DNA of 64,000 nucleotides from Niastella caeni. GTDB lineage: Bacteria; Bacteroidota; Bacteroidia; Chitinophagales; Chitinophagaceae. Position 1 is the stretch's first letter. Every line of letters starts with the position of its first letter. Under the pieces are notes generated by a model, which was given only the letters and a program-made list of their open reading frames with translations, was not told the DNA's origin and did no database searches. Shown in pieces: positions 1 through 8,897 of this stretch. Position numbers and translations under genes: made by a program. The DNA lies in assembly GCF_004834005.1 (NCBI RefSeq), contig NZ_STFF01000002.1, positions 806,001 through 870,000 of the forward strand. Direction: 5' to 3'.

Positions 1-74
1 TCATAAATCCCTCTCGTTGCCCCTTGTCAAAAAACCGAAAATTTGTGTTTTTAGGCCCTTTTTTGGCCTTTTTA

Positions 75-88
75 TGTAATCGGTTGCT
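75..88. promoter_or_regulatory. Degenerate second LacI-type operator
   Basis: TGTAATCGGTTGCT repeats the core TGTAAnCGGTT of the better palindrome at 216-235 but has mismatched outer pairs. It could be an auxiliary operator about 145 bp upstream of the main one. Inference from similarity only. Confidence 0.25.
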
Positions 89-215
89 ATCTGGCCTGGC
101 TACATTAACCCGCTGTGCAGTTTAGCTGGATAGCAATTTTCACTAGTAATTATTATTTATTCTGTCCTGATCCAGGGCTGAAAATGGGGCAGCCAGGGAT
201 AAGTTTTCAGTTAAT

Positions 216-235
216 AAATGTAAACGGTTACATTT
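216..235. promoter_or_regulatory. LacI-family-type palindromic operator
   Basis: AAATGTAAACGGTTACATTT is a 20-bp even palindrome with a central CG and only one mismatched pair (A224/G227). The central CG flanked by TGTAA/TTACA is the usual form of LacI/GalR-family operators. It overlaps a TAnnTTTG-like -7 element (229-236) and precedes a second one (251-258), a position suited to repressing or activating the downstream susC/susD pair. No LacI-family gene is inside the window, so the regulator would be encoded elsewhere. Confidence 0.5.
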
Positions 236-540
236 GTTTGATTTTTTTCCTACTTTCGTTTGGCAGACGGTCCATTATTGTCTGGCCAAACGATTGAACC
301 CACTTTAAAAATTGCCATATGCAACAGTCTAATTGCTTTTCATCCACACCATTTAGCTATTACATTTCCTTCGTATGCCAGGTTTCGGGATAATTTTTCC
401 CATGCTCGCCTTTGTAGTGTCTTCAGGCATCTGTCCCCTATAGCATTGCCGAACAAATAGCATCCTGTTTACAGCATGCCGGTTGGTTGCATTGTGACGG
501 CACATGGAATTATTAACAATATTGTTTATAACTCAAAAAG

Positions 541-3500
541 ATGACTATGAATAAAATTGAACACCCAAAAAAAATTAGCCTGCAAAGGCTGTTGTGGGAA
601 AAAGTGCTTGCGATGATGTTGCTGGTGTTGCTTTGTTGTTTCGCAGGAACTGATACGTTTGCTCAAAATACTGTTAAGGGGAAAGTAACCAGCAACACAG
701 GAGATCCTGTGCCTGGCGCTTCTGTTTCGGTAAAGGGGACCAACATTGGTACCAATTCCGGAGTGGATGGCAGTTTTGCAATTCCGGCGGCTAAAGGCGC
801 CACATTGGTTGTATCGAGCGTTACTTATGCCACCAAAGAAGTTATTGTGGGCGATGAGACCACAATTAATGTACAACTTTCTCCATTGGCATCCGATCTC
901 GGAGAGGTAATTGTGGTAGGTTACGGTACCCAACGGAAAGAAGCGGTCACCGGCTCCGTTGCTTCCATTAGCGGAGATAAAATGCGTGAGGTGCCATCGG
1001 CCAACGTTTCACAGGCCCTGCAAGGGCGTATTGCAGGGGTTGAAATTGCGCAAACCTCCACCAGGCCTGGAGCTACCATGCAAATACGTATTCGTGGTAC
1101 CCGGTCGCTGAGTGCCGACAACAACCCGTTGATCGTGCTGGATGGTATTCCCTTTATTGGTTCTCTTGCCGACATCAACCCGAACGATATCAAAAGCTTC
1201 GATGTGCTGAAAGATGCTTCGGCAACGGCTATTTACGGTTCGCGTGGTGCCAATGGTGTTATATTGATCACAACAGATAAAGGGGCAAAGAACAGAAAGC
1301 CCCGGATCAATTACAGCGGATATGTGGGCGCACAAACCGTCTTTGCCAAATATCCCATGATGAATGGGCCCCAGTTCGTAGCACTGCGTAAAGCCGCCAA
1401 TCAATATCCAAACGGACAGGATGAGTCAGACAGTACCAATACCGACTGGCAGGACCTGTTTTATCAAACAGGCATCGTAACCGATCACAGTATCAGCCTT
1501 TCGGGTGGTACTGAAACCGGTAGTTACAACTTTGGGGGCGGTTATTACCTCAACCAGGGCGTGATACCTACTCAGCAATACAAGCGTTATTCACTCCGCG
1601 GCTCAATCGATCAACAGGTGGGTAAGCTCTTCCGGTTCGGTTTTACTACCAATACCAATTACAACCAAACCGAAGGAAGCCAGGTAGGCTTGTATAGTAC
1701 ATTAAGCATGACGCCTATTTCCTCGCCATACAACGCAGACGGCTCTTTGAGAAGAGGCATCCGCATGGCGGCAGACAACCAGTATGTTTTTACGAAAGAC
1801 GTGGTGAAGAATTTAAAGAACAATGATCAGTGGCTGAACGAAACACGCGGTTTTGCTACGTACAATGCCATTTACGGCGAAGTAAAAGCTCCGTTCCTCA
1901 ATGGGTTGAAATATAGAGTGAACCTGGGGCTTGATTATATACAAACGAATAACGGCGCTTATACCGGGGCCGGGGTAGGGGATGCGCTCAATCCGAATAC
2001 GGCCTCCGCTGCTTCCGTTGATAACAGGCATACGTTTCACTATGTGCTCGAAAACCTGCTTACTTACGACCGCACATTTGGAAAACATTCCTTTAATGCG
2101 GTTGCCCTGTATTCTGTGGAGCAGAATAAATACAACAGGTCGAACATGGCGGCACGCGACATACCGGCCGATGCCTTCGAATTTTATAACATCGGGCAGG
2201 CGGCAGGACAGATAACTGTAGACCCCGCTAACCAGGATTACCAGTTATGGGGATTGATGTCGGCGATGGGACGGGTGATGTACGCTTATGATAACCGTTA
2301 TATGATCTCCGCTACGGTTCGTTCGGATGCTTCTTCCAGGCTGGCGCCAGGCCATAAATGGCATACCTATCCGGCCATATCGGTAGGATGGAACATCGCT
2401 AATGAATCCTTCATGCAGGACCTTCCCATCTTCAATAATTTGAAATTACGGGCAGGTTTTGGACAAACCTCTAACCAGGCGATTGCACCTTATGCAACGC
2501 TGGGACGCCTGGATACAAGACCCTACAATTTCGGCGCTACCAACTATGCAACCGGCGTGTATGTGTCTCAATTGCCAAATGCAAATTTAGGATGGGAGTT
2601 CTCCAAGACCTGGAACTTTGGTATTGATTTCAGCATACTCAGGAACCGTTTATCAGGTACCATCGAATATTACATTACAAAGACCGAAGACATTCTGCTG
2701 GGACTTGACCTGCCGCCTACATCTGGCGTAACAGGCTATACAGCAAACATTGGATCAACGCAGAACAAAGGATTCGAACTTGGTTTGAATGGAACCATCC
2801 TGGATAATGCAAATGGCTTCACCTGGGATGCAGGCATTAATTTCTATGTAAACAAAAATAAACTGGTATCTCTCGCTTCCGGGCAAATCCGCGATGAAGC
2901 AAACTGGTGGTTTGTGGGACACAACATCAATGCAATTTTTGATTACGAGAAAGTGGGCTTGTGGCAAAAAGACGATGCCTATTTAAGTACATTGGAGCCA
3001 GGCGGAAATATCGGTATGATCAAAGTGAAATATACCGGTGGTTATAAGTCTGATGGCACACCGGAGCGCGCAATTGGGCCGGCTGACAGGCAGATCATGG
3101 ATGTGGATCCTGATTTTCAGGGCGGCTTTAATACCCGCGTTGCGTACAAAGGGTTCGATCTGGGTATTGTTGGTTTTTACAGGCATGGGGGCATCCTCTT
3201 CAGTACCATACATGGTTCAAGCGGCTATTTAAATATGTTGAGCGGTCGTCGAAATAATTTAAATGTAGATTACTGGACACCGGATAATGTGAATGCAAAG
3301 TATCCCAAACCCGGAGGTATTGTCAGCAGTGATAATCCCAAATATGGCTCCACGCTCAGCTACTTCGATGGCTCTTTCCTGAAGATCCGCACCATAACTT
3401 TGGGTTACGACTTCAATAAGAGCCTGATAAGAAATCCCAATCTTAAAATGCGGATGTACTTTACCGTTCAAAATCCCTTTGTCCTATTCTCGCCATTTCA

Positions 3501-3666
3501 CAAAGAGTCGGGGCTGGATCCTGAAACCAACTCGTTTGGTAATGAAAACGTGTCCTCAACCGGGGCCATCAGTTCAAATCAAAATTTGCTGAGACGCATT
3601 CTTACCGTAGGTTATAACAGCCCATCGACCCGTAATTACATTGTTGGCGTTAATTTGACATTTTAA
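541..3666 (+). CDS. SusC/RagA family TonB-linked outer membrane protein
   Basis: An outer-membrane TonB-dependent transporter that takes up oligosaccharides or other nutrients captured by a SusD partner. The 1041-residue length is typical. In order: a signal peptide ending near residue 41 (TFAQ); a carboxypeptidase-regulatory-like domain (about 43-120, VKGKVTSNTGDPVPGASVSV); the SusC signature and plug (VIVVGYGTQRKEAVTGSV, then IRIRGTRSLSADNNPLIVLD and DASATAIYGSRGANGVILI); and a beta barrel ending in an aromatic residue (NLTF). The start at 541 is followed by another ATG at 547; either is possible. It lies 11 nt upstream of the SusD gene, so the two form an operon, probably under the palindrome at 216-235. 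No glycosidase is adjacent, so the substrate cannot be read from context. Confidence 0.95.
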   Translation: MTMNKIEHPKKISLQRLLWEKVLAMMLLVLLCCFAGTDTFAQNTVKGKVTSNTGDPVPGASVSVKGTNIGTNSGVDGSFAIPAAKGATLVVSSVTYATKEVIVGDETTINVQLSPLASDLGEVIVVGYGTQRKEAVTGSVASISGDKMREVPSANVSQALQGRIAGVEIAQTSTRPGATMQIRIRGTRSLSADNNPLIVLDGIPFIGSLADINPNDIKSFDVLKDASATAIYGSRGANGVILITTDKGAKNRKPRINYSGYVGAQTVFAKYPMMNGPQFVALRKAANQYPNGQDESDSTNTDWQDLFYQTGIVTDHSISLSGGTETGSYNFGGGYYLNQGVIPTQQYKRYSLRGSIDQQVGKLFRFGFTTNTNYNQTEGSQVGLYSTLSMTPISSPYNADGSLRRGIRMAADNQYVFTKDVVKNLKNNDQWLNETRGFATYNAIYGEVKAPFLNGLKYRVNLGLDYIQTNNGAYTGAGVGDALNPNTASAASVDNRHTFHYVLENLLTYDRTFGKHSFNAVALYSVEQNKYNRSNMAARDIPADAFEFYNIGQAAGQITVDPANQDYQLWGLMSAMGRVMYAYDNRYMISATVRSDASSRLAPGHKWHTYPAISVGWNIANESFMQDLPIFNNLKLRAGFGQTSNQAIAPYATLGRLDTRPYNFGATNYATGVYVSQLPNANLGWEFSKTWNFGIDFSILRNRLSGTIEYYITKTEDILLGLDLPPTSGVTGYTANIGSTQNKGFELGLNGTILDNANGFTWDAGINFYVNKNKLVSLASGQIRDEANWWFVGHNINAIFDYEKVGLWQKDDAYLSTLEPGGNIGMIKVKYTGGYKSDGTPERAIGPADRQIMDVDPDFQGGFNTRVAYKGFDLGIVGFYRHGGILFSTIHGSSGYLNMLSGRRNNLNVDYWTPDNVNAKYPKPGGIVSSDNPKYGSTLSYFDGSFLKIRTITLGYDFNKSLIRNPNLKMRMYFTVQNPFVLFSPFHKESGLDPETNSFGNENVSSTGAISSNQNLLRRILTVGYNSPSTRNYIVGVNLTF

Positions 3667-3677
3667 AATTTAACATT

Positions 3678-5660
3678 ATGAAACATCTGCTTATAAAATC
3701 ACTTATATTATCAGCATGTTCCATGCTGTTATTTTCAGGGTGTAAAAAAGTATTGGAAGAAGAGCCCCGCAGTTTTTATGATCCCAACTTCTTTAAAACT
3801 GAAAAAGGCGTGCAGGGCGGCATAACATCACAGTATGCCCACCTTCGCTTCATATACGGACAACCCTATTATTATAATACGCTGGAGACCGGTACCGACG
3901 AATATACCTGGGCCTCGTCGGCTGATGCCAATTTTAAGGATGCCGATTTAAGCGGCGTTGGAAATTTAACGCCAACAAGCAGCCGGTCAGATGCATTATG
4001 GGGAACCGCCTTCTCGAACATCAATACAGCCAGTGGTATTATTGAGAATGCCGGCGCTGTGGGCACCATCCCGGCTTCACTGGTAGCTGAAGCCAGGTTT
4101 TTCCGGGCATTTGATTATTTTCTGCTGGTGCAAACATTTGGCGGCGTGCCACTGGACTTAGGCGCCGGGGAATTGAAGTTTAACACGGCCCCTTCCCGAA
4201 AATCGGTGCGCAACACAGTGCCTGAAGTGTATACCAAAGCAATATTTCCCGATTTACTACAGGCAGTAAACGATCTGCCCGATGCGCCCCGGGTAACCGG
4301 TGGTGTTACGAAAACAGCAGCGCGTCTTTATTTGGCAAAAGCGTATCTGACGTATGCCTGGTGGTTACAAAACCCGAACAGCATTCCTACTTATCCGCAA
4401 ACCAACAGAACCGATCCTGATAACCATGATGCACAATGGTATTTTCAAAAGGCTTATGATATAGCTGTACAGGCTATTAACAGTCCCGGTTCATTTGGTC
4501 TTGAAACTACGTTTTATGATCTGCACGTAGGAGGTAATGACCGCAACAAGGAAATGATCCTGTATGCCGATCATACACAGGAAAGCGAGTTCTATAATGG
4601 CGCCTGTCTTAGTTGCTTTGATTCTGAAAGCGGCAATGGCAGGAACGGTGCTACCTGGATGGTTACCTTTAACTATACAGTGATCAGAAGCTCACCCGAT
4701 GCTACCGGTACCGGTGCTGGCGTTAGTTCAGTACAGCGCGAAGCGGCCCAGCCTTTAGGCCGCCCTTATACCCGTATGGCGCCAACTATCGGAGCTATTA
4801 CGAATACCTTTGCCGATAAAACGCTGGATTCGCGTTATGATGGTACTTTTACCACTGTTTTCAGAGGCAATTGGCCCAAAGGCGGAACCCCGAACGCAAC
4901 GCTTTACAATGCGAACGGTTTACCGGTAACGCCGGGGCAGCCCATCTTAACGTTCCTGGATGATGAATCACTGGCAGCCGGTATTACTTATCCTTCAGGC
5001 GCCACGTTTACCAGCAAACCTGCTGCTAATAATATAGGTGCTGGTCAGTTACCGGGCAGGGCCGACTGGGTTGTTACACCCCGCGCTATCAGCAGGATCG
5101 TTTTCCCTAACTTATGGAAACTGGGCGTATACAGAACCGATAATGGTTCGGGCCTTGGTCAGCCAAATGCTACGAGTACCCGGCCATTCAAAATTGCCAA
5201 ATTCTCAGAACTGTATTTTATAGCTGCCGAAGCAGCGGTAAAAGGCGCTACAACGGTAGCCGGTAAAAGCGCCCGGGAACTGATCAATGTAATTCGTGCA
5301 AGAGCTGGTAAATGGAAATTTTCAAACAGGAACAATGCGGCATTTGTAGCCGACAACAGTGCCGCAATGACCGCTGCTACACCAGCTACTATCGACATCA
5401 ATTATATCCTGGCTGAACGTTCGCGGGAATATTTCGGGGAAGGTCATCGCTGGTTCGACCTGGTGCGTACCCAAAAGTGGAGTGAACTTGCAGGTACCTA
5501 TGAAATTGGCGGCATCGCTTATGGAAATCATACGCCGCAAACGGTAACCCGTACCATTGAGCTTAAACATTATCTCCGGCCTATACCGCAAGCCCAGATT
5601 GACGGTATGGAATTGTCGGCTGAAGAAAAAGCAGCCTATCAAAATCCGGGATATCAATAA
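3678..5660 (+). CDS. RagB/SusD family nutrient-binding lipoprotein
   Basis: The surface lipoprotein lid of the SusC transporter just upstream. A lipoprotein signal peptide ends in LLFSGC with Cys22 as the lipidation site. After it come the usual SusD N-terminus (KKVLEEEPRSFYDPNFFKTEKGVQGGI), TPR-like helical segments (EARFFRAFDYFLLVQTFGGVPL; TAARLYLAKAYLTYAWW) and the C-terminal ERSREYFGEGHRWFDLVRT block characteristic of the family. At 660 residues it is somewhat longer than the common 500-600, with extra sequence in the middle (about residues 310-440). The downstream hairpin at 5686 closes the operon, so no enzyme gene is co-transcribed. Confidence 0.93.
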   Translation: MKHLLIKSLILSACSMLLFSGCKKVLEEEPRSFYDPNFFKTEKGVQGGITSQYAHLRFIYGQPYYYNTLETGTDEYTWASSADANFKDADLSGVGNLTPTSSRSDALWGTAFSNINTASGIIENAGAVGTIPASLVAEARFFRAFDYFLLVQTFGGVPLDLGAGELKFNTAPSRKSVRNTVPEVYTKAIFPDLLQAVNDLPDAPRVTGGVTKTAARLYLAKAYLTYAWWLQNPNSIPTYPQTNRTDPDNHDAQWYFQKAYDIAVQAINSPGSFGLETTFYDLHVGGNDRNKEMILYADHTQESEFYNGACLSCFDSESGNGRNGATWMVTFNYTVIRSSPDATGTGAGVSSVQREAAQPLGRPYTRMAPTIGAITNTFADKTLDSRYDGTFTTVFRGNWPKGGTPNATLYNANGLPVTPGQPILTFLDDESLAAGITYPSGATFTSKPAANNIGAGQLPGRADWVVTPRAISRIVFPNLWKLGVYRTDNGSGLGQPNATSTRPFKIAKFSELYFIAAEAAVKGATTVAGKSARELINVIRARAGKWKFSNRNNAAFVADNSAAMTAATPATIDINYILAERSREYFGEGHRWFDLVRTQKWSELAGTYEIGGIAYGNHTPQTVTRTIELKHYLRPIPQAQIDGMELSAEEKAAYQNPGYQ

Positions 5661-5685
5661 ACTTAACTATAAGTATAATAAAAAG

Positions 5686-5718
5686 AAAGGCTGTTCTGAT
5701 GGGGCAGCCTTTTCTTTT
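5686..5718 (+). terminator. Intrinsic terminator after susD-like gene
   Basis: The arms AAAGGCTG and CAGCCTTT form an 8-bp stem with an 11-nt loop, followed by TTCTTTTT. It sits 26 nt after the SusD stop codon. The rest of the gap to 6052 holds no recognised gene; it is A/T-rich and probably carries the promoter of the next gene. Confidence 0.8.
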
Positions 5719-6052
5719 TATATGATATGCACGCTTATTCAAGTAGTTTACCCGCTCATTGTGTTATACCTGAAAAGAATAACCGAACATTATTATAATT
5801 TATCTGCATGCGACAAAGTGTAAATGATCCATCTGCGGTTTTTTGCGGGTACCATTTCTTTAAAGGTTTTTACACACTTATGGCCTGATTCGACACACTT
5901 ATTCGGCAAAATAGCACGAATATCAAAAATAGTTGTTACAGAATTCAATTAAATTATATTGCAATAACAAGTTTTTAGTTCGTATGTACTAACAGGTGAA
6001 ACTTGTGATGTTGAGTTGGTATTGCCTTTAACTCATTAAACCTTATATAACT

Positions 6053-8524
6053 ATGATTTGTAGGTCATTACCCTATGGCAGGTATTCCTTTTTGAGGTTG
6101 TCTGGTAAGTTATATCCACTTTCTATTTTATTTGTACTGGTCTTTTCTTCAAATAGCAGCTTTGGGCAATTCTCAATCAAAGGAGTAATAACTGACTCTA
6201 CTAATTATCCTATACAATTTGCTACAATAATTATATCCAAAGACACTGCCATCGTTACCCGTGTAGTTTCTGATGATAGCGGCCGTTATTCTATTGCTAA
6301 CCTTCCTGCTCAGGGTTATCTTTTTACAGTTTCTTATGCAAATGCCAAAGATTGGGTCGCTGCTATTTCTTTAGCAGGTGATACCGTTATTAATGTAATG
6401 TTGAAGGATAAATATAGGTCCTTGGAAGCGGTAGCCGTTTATGGACAAAAAGAATTTGAACGAAAGGCTGATCGCTTTATATATACTCCTGATAAGAATA
6501 TAGTTGAGGGTAATAGTGCCATAGACCTGATGCGGCACGTGCCACTTATCGATTACGATGAAAAAAGTAATGCTTTTTCAATAATTGGAAAACCGGGCAC
6601 TACGGTTTATATCAATAATAAAAAAACAGAGATACCCCGGGAAATGCTCACAGAAATGTTGCGAGCCATGCCTGCTACAAATATTAAGAATGTAGAATTA
6701 ATTACCAATCCGGGTAGTGAATATGCTGCCAATACATCCGGCGGTGTTATTAATATTAATATAAAGCGTCAATTACATGAAGGGTGGCTGGGAATGGTTT
6801 CTTTTACAACACAGCAGGGGCCTTATAACACCTCTTTAGTAAATGGCTACTTTAATTATAGAAAAGGGAAGGTGGGCCTTCAGTTTACACCTGTCATTAG
6901 TACCAATTACAATTATTCTACTATAGGATCGAATCTGATCTATACAGATAGTATGCGGCATCATTTATATTACAGGAACTACCGGCGTTATGAGGTATTG
7001 GGGAATGGTTTGAAAGTAGACTATGACATCGACAGGAAAAACGCATTGAGTTATAATGGATGGTTCTCTTTTGTAAAAGGGAGATCGCATTCCTCAACCA
7101 CTACAGGATTTTCAAAATGGCAGAATGATTATATAGACTCTATACACAGCCTTCCCGGTGAAGGGAAAGATATTTACATCTATAATTTTGGCAACCTGAA
7201 CTATCATCGGAATATAGATCCTGCCGGGAAAAAGTATGTAGATGCGAATATTGACTATAACCATTTTTTTCAACGCCGTGAAAATAGCTGGAATATTAAT
7301 CGTGTCGATGCTCAGGGCAAACCTATTGATCAGCTTGGACAGTACTCCAACAACCTGCCACAAAAATTTTTCAATCTGTCTGGAAGGTTAGAGTATGGCA
7401 AAACAATCCTGAAAAATATCAGATTCATTGCAGGGGCTCAATTAAGTTCCACATCAATAGACAATGACCAGGATTACTATACTTTAAATGGAGACGAACA
7501 TGTAATAGATAATACGCAAAGCTTACATTATCAGTACAGCGAAAAGTATTATGCGGGTTTTGTTAGTTTAGCCAAAGGTTTCAAACAAAAATGGGACGCC
7601 AAAGTTGGCCTGAGAGCGGAGGGGACAAACTACTCTACCCGGGAAATAAAAAAGGCTGTTGCTGTCGATTCCAATTATATTAATCTGTTTCCCAGTCTTT
7701 CCTTCGGTTATTCACCTGATAAACATAATCAATTTGGGTGGAGCTTTTCACGGAAGATCAGACGGCCGAATGTTGAATTATTATTTCCCGGGCGAACCTA
7801 TTTCTCACAGGACTATTTTTTACAAAATAATCCTTTCTTAAAGCCGGTTATATATAATAGCGCAGAGTTTAGCTATACCTTACTCAGTAAATATGTTTTT
7901 TCCTTAACGTACGCGAAAAGCTCCAATCAATATGCCAGTTTTATTTTACCCATTGTTGAGGATGGCAAAACCAAACTGAAACAATCCTTCTATAATTATG
8001 GGAATGTAAGAAGTTTGAATTTACTATTTAATATCCGCCAAACATTTATTAAGAATTTCTGGGACGTTAATATAACACCTTCATACAATTATGATCAATA
8101 CTACGGCAAAACGTCAGAAATACCTGTTGACGTGACCAATCATAGTTTTGATCTTTATTTTAATAACAATGTATACATTTCTAAAAAGCGAAAATGGACT
8201 GGCTTTGTAACCTTTAGATATAGTAGTCCGGGTACTGATATAAGCAGAGAACGGCTTAATAGTGTGTCTTCCCTTTATATAGAAGTTAGAAAAGTCATTA
8301 AAGATTTCTCGTTTAATCTGATTTTTAATGATGTGTATAATGGCAGTTCAAAATTGAATTATCGTTTATACCCCAATTACCTGCTATTGAAAAATGAACT
8401 TAACGGCAATGCTTATAACAGGGCTGTTGCGTTTAAGATCAGATACAATTTTGGGAACAATAAACTAAAGACGGTCGGAAACAGATCTTCTGCCAATGAG
8501 GATATCCGAAACAGGGTAAACTAA
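6053..8524 (+). CDS. TonB-receptor-like outer membrane beta-barrel protein (RiPP cassette 1)
   Basis: An outer membrane protein of the 'outer membrane beta-barrel family' related to TonB-dependent receptors but shorter than SusC. A signal peptide ends near residue 39 (NSSFGQ). A carboxypeptidase-regulatory-like domain follows (FSIKGVITDSTNYPIQFATI), then a plug-like domain (GKPGTTVYINNKKTEIPREM, IKNVELITNPGSEYAANTSG), then a long Tyr/Asn-rich barrel. It precedes the Cys-rich precursor gene by 88 nt, and cassette 2 has the same family member in the same place. This suggests a dedicated role such as peptide export, re-uptake or self-recognition; the direction cannot be read from sequence. The 823-residue length is normal for the family. 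Confidence 0.85.
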   Translation: MICRSLPYGRYSFLRLSGKLYPLSILFVLVFSSNSSFGQFSIKGVITDSTNYPIQFATIIISKDTAIVTRVVSDDSGRYSIANLPAQGYLFTVSYANAKDWVAAISLAGDTVINVMLKDKYRSLEAVAVYGQKEFERKADRFIYTPDKNIVEGNSAIDLMRHVPLIDYDEKSNAFSIIGKPGTTVYINNKKTEIPREMLTEMLRAMPATNIKNVELITNPGSEYAANTSGGVININIKRQLHEGWLGMVSFTTQQGPYNTSLVNGYFNYRKGKVGLQFTPVISTNYNYSTIGSNLIYTDSMRHHLYYRNYRRYEVLGNGLKVDYDIDRKNALSYNGWFSFVKGRSHSSTTTGFSKWQNDYIDSIHSLPGEGKDIYIYNFGNLNYHRNIDPAGKKYVDANIDYNHFFQRRENSWNINRVDAQGKPIDQLGQYSNNLPQKFFNLSGRLEYGKTILKNIRFIAGAQLSSTSIDNDQDYYTLNGDEHVIDNTQSLHYQYSEKYYAGFVSLAKGFKQKWDAKVGLRAEGTNYSTREIKKAVAVDSNYINLFPSLSFGYSPDKHNQFGWSFSRKIRRPNVELLFPGRTYFSQDYFLQNNPFLKPVIYNSAEFSYTLLSKYVFSLTYAKSSNQYASFILPIVEDGKTKLKQSFYNYGNVRSLNLLFNIRQTFIKNFWDVNITPSYNYDQYYGKTSEIPVDVTNHSFDLYFNNNVYISKKRKWTGFVTFRYSSPGTDISRERLNSVSSLYIEVRKVIKDFSFNLIFNDVYNGSSKLNYRLYPNYLLLKNELNGNAYNRAVAFKIRYNFGNNKLKTVGNRSSANEDIRNRVN

Positions 8525-8612
8525 CTAAAATTATTTATGCATAAAGAAGGGCGATTCCCGAAAAGCCCATATTAAACAGAGTAGGGATTATTTACCATTT
8601 AACTTTTAAACA

Positions 8613-8807
8613 ATGAAAAAATTAAATTTCGAGCAATTTGAACAGCTCACAGAAAATGCAGAAGGACAATTGATCAGTGGTTTTTCTGAAGCCTTTGAAG
8701 GAAACTTTATCATGGGTGGCGGAGATACTGCTGCTTCTAACCTGATAAGCTGTCATAACACTAACTGCTCCGGTGGCAATTGTGTAGCCGGATGTGGAAG
8801 TCATTAA
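8613..8807 (+). CDS. Cys-rich RiPP precursor peptide with GGG leader end
   Basis: A 64-residue peptide directly upstream of a radical SAM maturase and a C39-peptidase exporter. Residues 1-37 look like a leader (MKKLNFEQFEQLTENAEG... ending IMGGG, Gly35-37), cleavable after Gly36 or Gly37. The remaining 27-28 residues form the core with four cysteines (Cys47, 52, 57, 61; spacing 4, 4, 3), rich in Gly, Asn and Ser. Leader form and context resemble the Bacteroidetes 'GG' natural-product precursors. Regularly spaced Cys suggest thioether (sactipeptide/ranthipeptide-like) or disulfide crosslinks, but this is inference. A stable hairpin follows 5 nt after the stop. Confidence 0.8.
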   Translation: MKKLNFEQFEQLTENAEGQLISGFSEAFEGNFIMGGGDTAASNLISCHNTNCSGGNCVAGCGSH

Positions 8808-8812
8808 AAAAG

Positions 8813-8851
8813 AGAAGCAATAATTGCTGGTACTCAGCAATTATTGCTTCT
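8813..8851 (+). promoter_or_regulatory. Very stable hairpin between precursor and maturase genes
   Basis: The arms GAAGCAATAATTGCTG (8814-8829) and CAGCAATTATTGCTTC (8835-8850) are perfectly complementary over 16 bp, plus one more flanking A-T pair, around a 5-nt loop. No clean U-tract follows, so it is more likely a partial terminator or a 3'-end-protecting processing hairpin. Either would leave much more precursor mRNA than maturase mRNA. Cassette 2 has a comparable hairpin in the same position. Confidence 0.75.
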
Positions 8852-8897
8852 TCTACGCCAGATTGGGAAAATATAAACAAACTATAAAAGTAGATCT

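Larger units (their letters stand above)
1..540. other. Intergenic region upstream of susC-like gene
   Basis: No convincing gene is seen on either strand; the two short open frames here overlap each other and have no recognisable protein features. The stretch holds two LacI-type palindromes (listed separately). Just after the better one lie TACATTTG (229-236) and TACTTTCG (251-258), both resembling the Bacteroidetes -7 element TAnnTTTG. This suggests the susC transcript starts around 240-270, giving a 5' leader of about 270 nt. Confidence 0.5.

Noticed and set aside
115..460. Two short plus-strand open frames upstream of the susC-like gene
   Set aside because: They overlap each other and the operator/promoter region, show no protein-like motif and no sensible start context.
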